Positions 45,017 to 55,981 of a DNA stretch of 64,000 nt are shown piece by piece (the stretch's first letter is position 1; every line of letters starts with the position of its first letter). The position numbers and the translations under genes are program-made. Origin of the DNA: Lathyrus oleraceus (lineage: Eukaryota > Streptophyta > Magnoliopsida > Fabales > Fabaceae); NCBI RefSeq assembly GCF_024323335.1, contig NC_066581.1, positions 180,785,330 through 180,849,329 on the forward strand, read 5' to 3'. Under the pieces are notes generated by a model that was not told where the DNA came from, ran no database searches, and worked only from the letters and a program-made list of their open reading frames with translations.

Positions 45017-47974
45017 GTATAATGGATTATGCTCATAAAACATACCACACACAAGAAAGCATATGCAAAAGGTGTGGCCTAATCTCATCCATACTCATGT
45101 CAATTTTTCAATCCACTAGTATTAGGACTTTGAGATATCATAGGCCAAATGGAATGAATGAATTAAGAAGAGGAATGAGATGAAGTGGGGTAGGGATGAA
45201 TGAGATCACAAATTGGTCAAAGGAGGACTTTTATTAAATTAATATCATTCATTCATTTTGGGAGATGGAATGTACATTCCATCATTCCCCTAAATCCAAT
45301 GATATTAACTTGACAAAGTCAAATCAACCTTGACCAAGGCCCAACAACAAACAAGCAAACTCAATTAAGTCAACACAAATGATCAACAAAATTTAATTGG
45401 CATTTATTCAATAAAAAATAATAAAATAGTGCATTTAAATCAAATATGGTTTGTCCAATTCCTAAAATCTCATCAAAACACCAAAGAAATGGCCATCAGA
45501 TTTATCATAGGTCAAACAAGTTCAAAGCACCTTGGAGAAAAAATTTCATAATTTTTGGACATTTAAAAATATTTTTAAGCAATTAAAAACAAATCCAAAA
45601 AATAATTTTAATTCAGAATATGAAAGAGAAAAATATTTTATTTTTTTTGGTGAAAGTCCCATATTTTTTGGATCAGTATTGAATTTAATATGAATTATTA
45701 AAGAAAATGCAATTAAAATAAAAATCAGAAAAGTCTAAATTACGTGGCAGATCAGACGGTCCAAAGTGCGCGTTCCACATAGGCCTTAGTCAACTGCGCT
45801 GCAAAGGTGGTATTTAAAACCAACACTCAGGATTAGAACGTGAGAGAAGGATCATGTGATTCAGAGGCTGGCCAAGTCATCGCCGGAGCCAGAGCTCTGG
45901 TCATCTTCTCCCGTGGACCTAACAGGACTGGTCCAACATGAACCATCACCATGATGAAAAACAAGGACATGATCTTGAAGAAAAAATGGCACTGAGCTCG
46001 AATCTGACCTCCATTCACTCCAATTCCAAATATATTAAGAGATATGTGGAATTGAAATTTGAGGTACATGAACTGAGTTGCTTCGATTTGACCTCAAAGC
46101 AACTCAATCTTCTCGCCTACATTGGTAGGACTTCAGATAACCAAAGAATCAATAGAATTGAGCAAGAATTTAAGAGAATCGAAGAGTTTAAAATTTCTGA
46201 AAATTATCTTGAATGTAGGTCTGAATTCGATGGATCTTTATCTTGCTTGTGCTTGGACTCACTCCACTTGCTTGCAAGAGAAGGATTGAATGGTTTAGAA
46301 GCAATGGATTCCTGGAGAATTGAATTCCAAAATAGTGGAGATTCAAGCTCAAATTGAAGAGAATATATCAGGCTTATCCTTTGAGAATTCAGAGTTTGCA
46401 ATGGGGAATCAAAGCTGGCGCGATTGTGTATTCATTTCTGAGCAATTGAAGCTCTATTTATAGCTGAATCATGTGATATTTGCACACTCTCTTTCACTTT
46501 CCAAATATGGAAAATGGTGATGTAATGTTACATGGGAGCACATATGCCCATGAAATGATAGCTTCAGGTCCATAATTTAAGATCAGATGCACTGATATAA
46601 GCTTGGATTGCAAGGCACATGCACATTGATGCTTTTGATCCATGCCAAGTGATATCACTCTGTTTAAGCCATACGCAGCCTATGCATTACTCATCCAAAA
46701 TGAATGAATTTGAGCTCTTTGTAAAGGTGAGATCAAGAGGAACAACTTTGATGTTGAACACTTTTTCATTTGGAGCATGGAACTTGGAGAAATTTGAGGT
46801 GGAAGTTTGGAAATTTTTGACATATCAAAATGTTTCTAAGTCTCAAGCCATATGTCTCAATATTCCACCTTGCTTAACTTTTTATAGGAGCTTCAAATGA
46901 GAAAAGTGTATTCATCAAAGTTGTAGATATCTAAAATACCTTCACAATTGTCACCAATTTCATTTCATTTATATTTTAAATGATAGAGTTATGCATTTTT
47001 GAAGTTTGGAAAAATCACTTGATCAATGGTATAGGTCAAAAGTGACCTATAATGTAGCCTCGTATCACATGCTCAAAAAAGTTGAATTATCTCCCATTCC
47101 AAACATCAAAGTTGAAGTAGAGACATTTAATTTGATTGTGAAACTTGTAAATATTTCATTTTATAAAAATTAAGCAAGTTATGGCCTTGGGAAGTTGACT
47201 TTCAAATTAGGGTTTAGACAAAATGACCTATAATGTTTCAACATAGAAAATGATTTTCCAAGCAAAAATAGCTCTAGGTATCAACATTAAAGTTATTTGG
47301 AATGTCATTTAGAGTAATTTTTCTCTTGGAATCATTTTCATATGGTGAAAATTGTAGGAGATAGGGTCTAGGGAGACCTAGTTTTGATTAGATGAATTCA
47401 TCTGGCCAACCACTATTAACCAGCTTGCTAATTTCCAATTCTCTTGAATTTATTGGCTCATGGTAGATCATATATGCATAAGATGATGATATTTGAAGTG
47501 TCCCTTGAGAAATTTGATCAATTGGTGAGATAGCTTGTTGGAGAAGTTACTCAAGATACCCAGTCAAACTAGGGTTTTCAAGGCAAATCAACCACAAACT
47601 CTTGAAGAAAACTTGATCAATATAACATGTAGAGAACATTGGGACTCATATATGATTCTCATAACCATTCTTGAATCAATTCTTGGTTGTGCTCTTTGTT
47701 CATGAGAGTCTCAAACCCTAGATGTGAACTTGATCAATCAATGAGATCATGCCCTACCTACAAAAGAGTTAGATAAATGCAAAGACATGTTTTTGGTATT
47801 TTGGTTAGTAAAATGATAATATACAAGTATGATATAATCACAAAGTGCTTGGTGATCTCTCCCAAAACATACCCAATGAAGGAGTGGTAAGGAGGATGCT
47901 AAGATAGGATCCCAATGCTAATGCTTATGATGGAATTTCATGAGGGATCTTCGGGTCAAAATTGGGGTCTTACA
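45017..47974 (-). repeat. Ogre C 3' LTR, truncated
   Basis: Its start, TGTAAGACCCCAATTTTGAC, lies at 47974 on the reverse strand. It is collinear with Ogre A LTR positions 994 to about 3880 and ends at the inverted junction. A TATAAATAGAG box lies at 46452-46462 on the reverse strand. Forward short ORFs such as 45938-46357 are not conserved in the other LTRs. Confidence 0.9.
46452..46462 (-). promoter_or_regulatory. Candidate TATA box of Ogre LTR
   Basis: TATAAATAGAG on the reverse strand about 1.5 kb into the LTR. The matching place in the Ogre A 3' LTR (near 38130) has a weaker TATTTAAAC. Confidence 0.5.
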
Positions 47975-48509
47975 ACTGCCCCTATTTAAGGACATTCTAA
48001 CTGAGGAGGCGAAGGTTAAAATCTTCATGTCGACTCAGTAGAATGGGCTTAAATAACAACATATAGAAACAAATTTTGGTCCCTAAGAGACCTCATGATG
48101 CATATGATATGAATTTTAAAGTTAACACTCTGTGGGGAAATATTGCCACAAAGGAAAAAGAAATCAGAGATACCGAAAATCCACAGGAACATAATGCATT
48201 CCATGAGGAAAACTCGTTGGGGAGACAAAGACTCTAGGGGAAAGGGATTTATGCGTAGGCCAGACTACGACTTAAAACTACTAGGGGACTCGAGGGATTC
48301 CACACAAAATGGAAAGACTCAGCCGGGGAAATAACAACATCTGCAGGGGATACGAGTAAGTCATGATAAAACTGAAGTACTCGACTCGTGCAGGGGAAAA
48401 ACGATTTGACTAAGGAGATGCGCGCTCAACTCAACTAGGGAAAAAATAAACTTCAACACAGGAGGAGCAGAAATTTATTATCTACTACAGGTTATTGGGT
48501 AAGGAGACA

Positions 48510-49460
48510 ATAAAGATTTGACAGAGAGAACATGCGTCATCGGTTAAGATGAACATATCAAGGATGACTCTCTGAGGAAATGGCAGGAGGAAGTATTCAT
48601 TACTGGTTACTGGGTAAGAATAGCATTGCTGGGGACAAACTGCAGAAAATAGGATTTACAACTACCAGTTACTGGGCAGAAGACCAAGGATGAGAGTATC
48701 CGTCATCGGTTAGGATGAACATATTAAGGATAAACTCGACAGAGAAGAAAATCCGTCACCGGTTAAGGTGAACATATCAAGGATAGACTTGCCTGAGAAT
48801 GTCAAGGAGGATACCCGTCATCGGTTAGGATGAACATATCAAGGATATACCAACTGAACAAAAGTGTAGTAATTACATCTATCAAAATCTGGATAGAAAA
48901 CCGTCGGAGAGAAAATCCGTCACCGGTTAGGATGAACATATCAAGGATAAACAATGCGAGGGGACAAAGTAGGATTTACAACTACCGGTTACTGGGTAGA
49001 AGACCATCAAAGAGAAAATCCGTCACCAGTTAAAGTGAACATATCAAGGATAGACTCTGAAAAGGGGAGCAAAAAGAATAGGGATTACATCTATCAGTTA
49101 CTGGATAGAATACCAAAGAAGAGAAAATTCGTCACCGGTTAAGGTGAACATATCAAGGATAGACTCCGCTCAGGGGAAAAAGTAGGATTTACAACTACTG
49201 GTTACTAGGTAGAAGACCACCAAGAGAAGGAAACCCGTCATCGGTTAAGATGAACATATCAAGGATTAACTCTCTGAGGAACAAAATAGGGATTACAACT
49301 ACCTTTTTACTGGGTAGAATATCAAGGAAGAGAATATATGTCACTGGTTAAAGTGAACATATCAAGGATAGAATCCTGCGGGGGGAAAAGAAAGATATTC
49401 GTCACCGGTTAGGATGAACATATCAAGGATATACTTCCAAGGGACTTCACTGAGGAGAAA
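48510..49460 (-). repeat. Minisatellite field in Ogre C 3' UTR
   Basis: The reverse complement of the Ogre A field. The blocks GATGAACATATCAAGGAT and TTACAACTACCGGTTACTGG alternate. Copy number and spacing differ from A and D. Confidence 0.88.
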
Positions 49461-49871
49461 AGGGGTACTTTTGTCGGGTATTGGGCAAGAAGTAACAAAC
49501 TGCCAACTAAGAAGAATATTATCAGTTACTGGGTAATAGACTCTTAGGGGACCAAAACATCTATCTAGGTAAGAGCTAGAAAGAAATCGGTCAATCAAGA
49601 CTCAACCCAATGAGGACATAACTCAAGGGGAGTAATTCCATCTAGAAAATTAACTGGAGAGGAAACTGAAATAACAATCATCCACGAGGAAACAAACTCA
49701 TTGGGGAAATAGAGAATTTTTAAAGTCTTTCTGCTTAAGGGGAGGATACTCTACAATTGAAGGAGGAAAGACGCCAAATTTTGTATGGGGATAAAGTACC
49801 GCCATAACAGAGAATGAGAATCTCAAACAAATCAAATATGAAGACGCAGGATATGGAAATCATTAAATTAT

Positions 49872-49874
49872 ATG

Positions 49875-49913
<39 letters not shown>

Positions 49914-49915
49914 AT
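49872..49915 (-). repeat. TATGTA microsatellite in Ogre C 3' UTR
   Basis: About seven units of the hexamer, at the place of 34859-34886 in Ogre A. Confidence 0.88.
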
Positions 49916-50967
49916 GATGATTATCGTGACAAAACGATCACAAAGGATACAGAGGTGTCGCAAAGATATTGAACCACCGGTACAATCCTCGGTCAATCCA
50001 CAAAATATGGAGACTACTGCCGAAGAACAGGGAGATCAACATCCCAAAGGGTTCAACCCTAACTGGGGAAAGAGGAGATCTGCTGAGGATAGAACATCCA
50101 AATTTGTGGGGAATTTTAGGTCAACACCATAAAAATGGGAGACAACCCTACAGAGAAAATAATCAACGAAAGCTGCTCAAAAACCAGGAGGAAATTCTGA
50201 TTGGGAGCAAATACAATCTACTGGGGAAGATCAACCAAATCTCTGAAGATCATCCTTACCGAGGAGATACAAACTTCACTAGGGATCCACAAACTCCGCT
50301 GGGGAAGGCTGAAACTCTGTTGAGGACAAGGATACCCCACAGGGTAGCAGAATCAACCAACTTGGCTGGGGGGATAAAAAAGAGTTCCACTGGGGATCAA
50401 ACACTCCACCGGGGAACTGAATCTATTAGCTAGGGATAACGGTATTCCATTGAGGAAATGAAACAACACTAATGTCTAGGGATACCTGAAGAGTTACTGC
50501 TTGGGGAACCACAAATGTTTCGCACTTAAGTACTTGCTATCCATTGAAATGCTGTTGATATTGTTATTTCTTGCTTTGGAAAAATTCTTGCTTTTATATT
50601 TTAAAGAAAACTTGATTTTGATTTAAAAATTTAATTTCAAAATGATCATAATAAAATTTAAAATTATTAGCTGAAGCAAATAAGAGCAGAAACAATTTGG
50701 ATAAAGGCTCAACTTTATTTAATAGAATGGTAGTCTGTAAATGACAAGACTCCATATATTTTACAAAGTTGAGAATGGTAATTTACATGGAAAACAGGTA
50801 CATTGAATACAAATGATCCTTAATCCTTCTACCAACTCTTGATATTCATTGTGCTCTTGACCGCTGCTGAGATGATGAACTAATGTCAACCCTTGTGCTC
50901 GAACACGTCTTCAAAACCACTGAAGATAAGCAGAATGCAGTTACTTGTCATGATCCCTAATTTTTGC

Positions 50968-51116
50968 ATAAGTTTCCCCAAGGCGGAGTATTCAACTTAT
51001 CGGGAAATTTCTTTCTGTTATGTGTCTTTAATTTTTGCATGGATTGCCCTTTCGGGTTTTCAATCCACCGAGACGCTCATTTTTGGCTAAGCCGCCCTTT
51101 CGGATTTTCAACTTAG
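50968..51116 (-). promoter_or_regulatory. Three conserved stem-loops after Ogre C pol stop
   Basis: On the reverse strand: SL1 51116-51087, SL2 51067-51040 (TGGATT with AATCCA, fully Watson-Crick), SL3 51000-50968 (ATAAGTT with AACTTAT). Relative to Ogre A, SL3 has an A-U pair replaced by G-C, SL2 has G-U replaced by A-U, and the upper stems of SL1 and SL3 have C-to-T changes that leave U-G pairs. The five-against-one bulge is kept in all three. Confidence 0.78.
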
Positions 51117-51135
51117 CGAGCTGTTCTTTTATTTT

Positions 51136-52245
51136 TTAGGCGAAGTATTTCTTGACTGCATCTGCATTCATAGGACGAGTGAACTCTTCACCATCCATAG
51201 TTGTAAGAATCAAAGCACCACCTGAAAAGGCTCTATTAACAACATATGGGGCTTCATAATTGGGAGTCCATTTTCCTCTGGAATCTGGCTTGAACGTCAA
51301 AATCTTCTTGAGCACAAGGTCACCTTCTCTGAACACTCGAGGTTTGACCTTCTTATCAAAAGCTTTCTTCATCCTTTGCTGATATAACTGACCATGAGAC
51401 ATGGTAGTTAACCTCTTCTCTTCAATCAAATTCAACTGATCAAACCTGCTCTGACACCATTCAGCTTGAGTCAACTTGGCTTCCATGAGCACACGCAATG
51501 AAGGAATCTCAACCTCTACGTGGAGCACTGCTTCCATACCATATACAAGAGCGAAAGGGGTTGCCCTTGTTGAAGTGAGGATGGATGTATGATACCCATG
51601 CAAAGCAAATGGGAGCATCTCATTCCAATCCTTATATGTGATAACCATCTTCTGGATAATCTTCTTGATGTTCTTATTCACAACTTTAACAACCCCATTC
51701 ATCTTGGGTCTGTAGGGAGAAGAATTATGATGTGCAATCTTGAAGTCTTTGCAAAGAGCTTCCACCAAATTGTTATTCAAGTTTGACCCATTATCAGTAA
51801 TGATCTTACTTGGCACACCATAACAACATATAATCTGATTCTTGATAAACCTCACAATAACTTGCTTGGTTACATTTGCATACGATGCCGCTTCAACCCA
51901 TTTGGTGAAGTAGTCAATTGCCACTAAAATGAAACGATGTCCATTCGAAGCATTGGGCTCAATCATCCCAATCATATCAATTCCCCGCATGGAGAAAAGC
52001 CATGGGGAAGAGATAACATTCAATAATGTCGGAGGAACATGAATTTTATTAGCATAGATTTGACACTTGTGGCATTTCTTCACAAATTTGCAACAGTCAT
52101 ATTCCATTGTCAGGCAATAGTAACGTGCTCGCAACATCTTCTTTGCCATCGCATGTCCATTGGAATGAGTACCAAAGGAACCTTCATCCACTTCGGTCAT
52201 CAACAAGTCTGCTTCGTGTCTATCCACGCATCTGAGAAAAACCAT
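51136..52245 (-). pseudogene. Ogre C integrase
   Basis: A 369-codon open frame on the reverse strand ending YFA and TAA at 51136-51138. It includes the HHCC zinc domain (HEADLLMTEV, KCHKCQIYANKI), the DDE core (GIDMIGM, AIDYFTKWVEAASY, IITDNGSNLNNN) and the C-terminal KPDSRGKWTPNYEAPYVV segment, which resembles a GPY/F-type module. The third catalytic site reads PYRPKMNGVVKVVNKN, with Lys where Ogre A has Glu. That change alone would inactivate the otherwise intact domain. Confidence 0.9.
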
Positions 52246-52860
52246 GTCGAAGTTTCTGTTGTACAGTATATCACCATTCTAGTAGAAATTACAGGCTAAT
52301 CTTCTCAAAGTCTTCTTATCTTTCAAAGATGCCCCAGGCGGGTAAATCTAACTTTGGAGGAAACATTTAATGTCGTAATACCACGTCTTTTCGTCTATGA
52401 TCTCTTCAACAACAAACACATGAGCTAGCCTATCAAGACGTATCACAGATAAATTGGGAACTTCATTCCAATACTTCACTATAATCATTGATGCCAACGT
52501 TGCAAGAGCATCTGCCATCCGGTTTTCATCTTGAGGGATATGATGAAATTCAACCTTTGTAAAGAAAGTTGAAATCCTCCTCACATAATCTCTATATGGT
52601 ATTAAACCGGGCTGATTTGTCTCCCATTCACCTTTGATCTGATTCACAACCAAAGCTGAATTACCGAAGACGTCCAAATACTTAATTCTGAGATTCATGG
52701 CCTCTTCAAGCCCCATAATGCAAGCTTCATATTCTTCCATCTTGTTTGTACATTTTAAAGTCAATCTAGCTGTAAATGGTAGATGCATGCCTTGAGGAGT
52801 AATAATCACTGCCCCAATGCTATTTCCATATTGATTAATAGCTCTATAAAATACCATGCC
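52246..52860 (-). pseudogene. Ogre C archaeal-type RNase H
   Basis: Frame 52348-52857 reads INQYGNSIGAVIITPQGMHL, TNKMEEYEACIMGLEEAM, NSALVVNQIKGEWETN and MADALATLASM, the second RNase H. The upstream FDGA is changed to FYRA, so the first catalytic Asp is lost. TAG codons at about 52859-52861 and 52349-52347 bracket it, and another lies near 52279. Confidence 0.85.
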
Positions 52861-53436
52861 CTAACGGGAACCAGGTTCTGGCCCTTCTTCAAGCAATGGT
52901 TCATCACAATCTTTCATTTTCAAGTACAAAATCTCTTCATCAGGAAAATCATACTACACTGATTGATAATCTTCAATTGGTTGGTGAGCCAAATGGTCAG
53001 CCAAGATACTACCTTTGATCGCTTTCTGAGATCGGTATTCTATATCATACTATGATAACAACATCTGCCAACGAGCAATCCTCCCAGTTAAAGCAGGCTT
53101 CTCAAATATATATTTGATTGGATTCATTTTGGATATCAACCAAGTGGTATGATTCAACATATATTGGCGCAGACGCTTAGCAGCCTAAGCCAAGGCGCAA
53201 CAAGTCTTCTCAAGCATTGAATAACGAGTCTCACAATTGGTGAACTTCTTACTGAGGTAGTAAATTGCAAATTCCTTCTTCCCAGTCTCATCTTGCTGAC
53301 CAAGAACATAACCCATACTATCTTCTAGCACAGTTAAATACATGATCAACGGTCTTCCTTCAACAGGTGGAGACAAAATCGGAGGTTCAAGCAAATATTC
53401 CTTGATACTATCAAAAGCTTTCTGGCAGTCTTTGGT
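52861..53436 (-). pseudogene. Ogre C RNase H (retroviral type)
   Basis: Frame 53185-53394 reads EPPILSPPVEGRPLIMYLTV through YSMLEKTCCALA and stops at TAG where a Trp codon is expected. Beyond it the same frame continues with AAKRLRQYMLNHTTWLISKM, then further stops near 53050 and 52958. Confidence 0.85.
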
Positions 53437-54562
53437 CTAATCACAAGACTGATCTTTCCGAAGAAGCTTGAATATAGGCGCACATGTGGCAGTCATGTGG
53501 GAGATGAATCTAGAAATATAATTCAAGCGGCCGAGAAAACCCCTGACTTGCTTCTCAGTTTTGGGTGCAGGCATCTCTTGTATTGCTTTGACCTTGGCAG
53601 GATCAACTTCAATACCCTTCTCGCTGACAATAAAGCCTAACAACTTACCAGAAAGAACACCAAAAGTACACTTATTGGGATTCAAGCGGAGTTTATACTT
53701 CCTCAAACGCTGGAATAGCCTCAACAAATGCTCAACATGTTCCTCTTCATCAAACGATTTAGCAATCATGTCATCGACATAAACTTCAATCTCTTTATGC
53801 ATCATATCATGAAAAAGAGTAGTCATTGCTCTCTGGTAAGTTGCACCAGCATTCTTTAAACCAAAAGGCATCACTCTATAACAGAATGTTCCCTAGGGTG
53901 TAATGAATGTGGTCTTCTCCATATCTTCGGGTGCCATCTTGATCTGATTATTACCGGAAAATCCATCCATAAACGGAAAGACTTTGAATTTAGCAGTATT
54001 GTCTACCAACATATCAATGTGTGGTAGAGGGAAATCATCTTTTGGACTGGCTTTATTCAAATCTCTATAATCAACGCACATGCGGACTTTTCCATCTTTC
54101 TTCGGTACATGCATAATATTGGCCACCCATTGCGGATACTCAGCAGTTACAAGGAAACCGACATCAATTTGCTTATGCACTTCCTCTTTGATCTTCACAG
54201 CCATATCAGGATGCGTCCTTCAACGACAAAATATGCTCCACAATCTCAGAATCCAACCCAGGCATCTCTTGATAGGACTAAGCAAACACATCTGAATACT
54301 CTCGAAGAAGATCAATCAATCCCTTCTTAGCATCTGGACACAATCGAGACCCAATCTTGACTTCCTTCACATCATCCTCGGAACCCAAGTTGACTAGCTC
54401 AATCTGATCTTCAAACGGATGAATAATCTTTTCATCTTGCTCAAGAAGACGAGACAATTCCTCACTCACTTCTACATCACTTTCCTCCTTGGCCTCAAAC
54501 ACAGGGAATTCAAATTTTGGAGAAGGAGAAGGATCATTGTATTCAATGGGGTTAGGAACCAT
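53437..54562 (-). pseudogene. Ogre C reverse transcriptase
   Basis: Three open segments on the reverse strand: 54562-54278 (acidic start, then LIDLLREYSDVFA), 54204-53893 (KDGKVRMCVDYRDLNKASPK) and 53874-53437 (MPFGLKNAGATYQRAMTTLF, VYVDDMIAKS). The catalytic YVDD is intact. A TAG at 53893-53895 and one at 53437-53439 are at exactly the positions of Trp-to-stop changes in Ogre A. A shift lies near 54215-54275. Confidence 0.9.
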
Positions 54563-54790
54563 TTTGCATAATGATTTGATATTTTGATTTTAGAGAAGTG
54601 ACTTTGTGACCAAATATTATGCAGACGGACAATTATATTATTTATTTATGTTTTTTGGTGATTACCATTTTCAGAATAAAGCAAAAAAGAAAAAGAAGCA
54701 TCAAAGATGTGGATGAATAGAATTAATTTTATTGATGATCAAATTAAAATGCCCAAACAATGTTCACTTCTCCCTTAGGCATAGGAGAAG
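54563..54790 (-). other. Ogre C intron, donor region deleted
   Basis: Collinear with 20034-20289 of Ogre A and AT-rich. The segment of about 45 nt around the donor candidate of Ogre A is absent here, so normal splicing is unlikely. The acceptor side is GCAAAATGG in place of GCAAGTTGG. Confidence 0.6.
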
Positions 54791-54980
54791 GATTTTAAAA
54801 TATAAACGACAATATAATTGTTGCATGTCTTTCCATGCGTTACAAAGTTGGTGCTGTCTTCCTCTTCACTATCCTCTAACTAAACAGCTAAGTGTTGTTC
54901 GTTGCCATGAATGAACCCTCCGCTACGGAAGCTAAGTTGCATCTCTTCAGATCTAACAGCTGATGAGCCCTTCTGGAACC
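54791..54980 (-). pseudogene. Ogre C protease C-terminal fragment
   Basis: On the reverse strand it reads the end of the protease region (SGGFIHGNEQHLAV, then STNFVTHGKTCNNY), matching 19840-20000 of Ogre A. It stops abruptly at about 54980, where LTR sequence begins. Confidence 0.8.
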
Positions 54981-55981
54981 CTCAATATTCCACCTTGCTT
55001 AACTTTTCATAGGAGCTTCAAATGAGAAATATGTCTTCATAAAAGTTGTATCTCTCTCAAAGACCTTCAAAATGGTCACCAATTTAATGTCTTTTGGATT
55101 TGAAATGATAGAGTTATGCATTTTTGAAGTTTGGAAAAATCACTTGATCAATGGTATAAGTCAAAAGTGACCTATAATGTAGCCTCATATCACATGCTCA
55201 AAAGAGTTGAATTAGCTCTCACTCCAAACATAAAAGTTGAAGTAGACACATTGAATTTGATTGTGAAACTTGGAAATCTTTCATCTTATAAATATTGAGC
55301 ATGTTATGGCCTTGGGAAGTTGACTTTCAAATTAGGGTTTAAACAAAGTGACCTATAATGTTTCAACATAGAAAATGATTTTCCAAGCAAAACTAGCTCT
55401 AGGTCTCAACATAAAAGTCTTTTGGAATGTCACTTAGAGTAAGTTTTATCTTGGAATCATTTTCATATGGTGAAAATTGTAGGAGATAGGGTCTAGGGAG
55501 ACCTGGTTTTGATCAGATGAATCCATCTGGCCAACCACCATCAACCAACTTGCTAATTTCCAATTATCTTGAATTTCTTGGCTCATGGTAGATCATATAT
55601 GCATAAGATGATGATTTTTGAAATGTCCCTTGAGAAATTTGATCAATTGGGGAGATATCTTGTTGGAGAAGTTACTCAAGATACCCAGTCAAACTAGGGT
55701 TTCCAAGGCAAATAACCCTCAAACTCTTGAAGCAAACTTAATCAATATAACATATAAAGAACATTGGGACTCATATATGATTCTTATAACCATTCTTGAA
55801 TCAATTCTTGGTTTTGCTCTTTGTTCATGAGGGTCTCAAAACCCTAGATGTGATCAATGAATCAATGAGATCATGCCCTACCTACAAAAGAGTTAGATAG
55901 ATGCAAAGACATATTTTTAGTTTTTTTAGTTAGTAAAATTATAATATACAAGTATGATATAATCATAAAATGCTAGGTGAT
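54981..55981 (-). repeat. Ogre D 3' LTR, inner part
   Basis: Collinear with 46856 to about 47865 of the Ogre C LTR. It starts at the chimeric junction with CTCAATATTCCACC and ends at the GTGAT duplication of solo LTR 2. Confidence 0.9.

Larger units (their letters stand above)
47975..51135 (-). other. Ogre C 3' UTR
   Basis: This mirrors 33765-36613. The polypurine tract (reverse complement of ACTGCCCCTATTT, 47975-47987) borders the LTR. The minisatellite field occupies about 48510-49460 with the block GATGAACATATCAAGGAT repeated about 14 times. A microsatellite lies at 49872-49915 and the three stem-loops at 50968-51116. Short ORFs within are repeat-driven and not genes. Confidence 0.85.
45017..54980 (-). 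mobile_element. Ogre C, reverse strand, truncated at both ends
   Basis: Read on the reverse strand it has the end of protease, intron, RT, two RNase H domains, integrase, 3' UTR and a 3' LTR. Its 5' LTR, ORF1, gag and most of protease are missing, cut at about 54980; its 3' LTR is cut at 45017. It is closely related to Ogre A. Its integrase is better preserved than that of A. Confidence 0.9.

Noticed and set aside
45938..46357. A 139-codon forward ORF within the reverse Ogre C LTR
   Set aside because: It lies in LTR sequence, and the other LTR copies do not keep the frame open. No domain is recognisable.
49872..50433. ORFs of 86 and 154 codons starting in a TATGTA repeat
   Set aside because: They lie in the Ogre C 3' UTR on the antisense strand and are not kept in Ogre A or D. 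The first codons are microsatellite.
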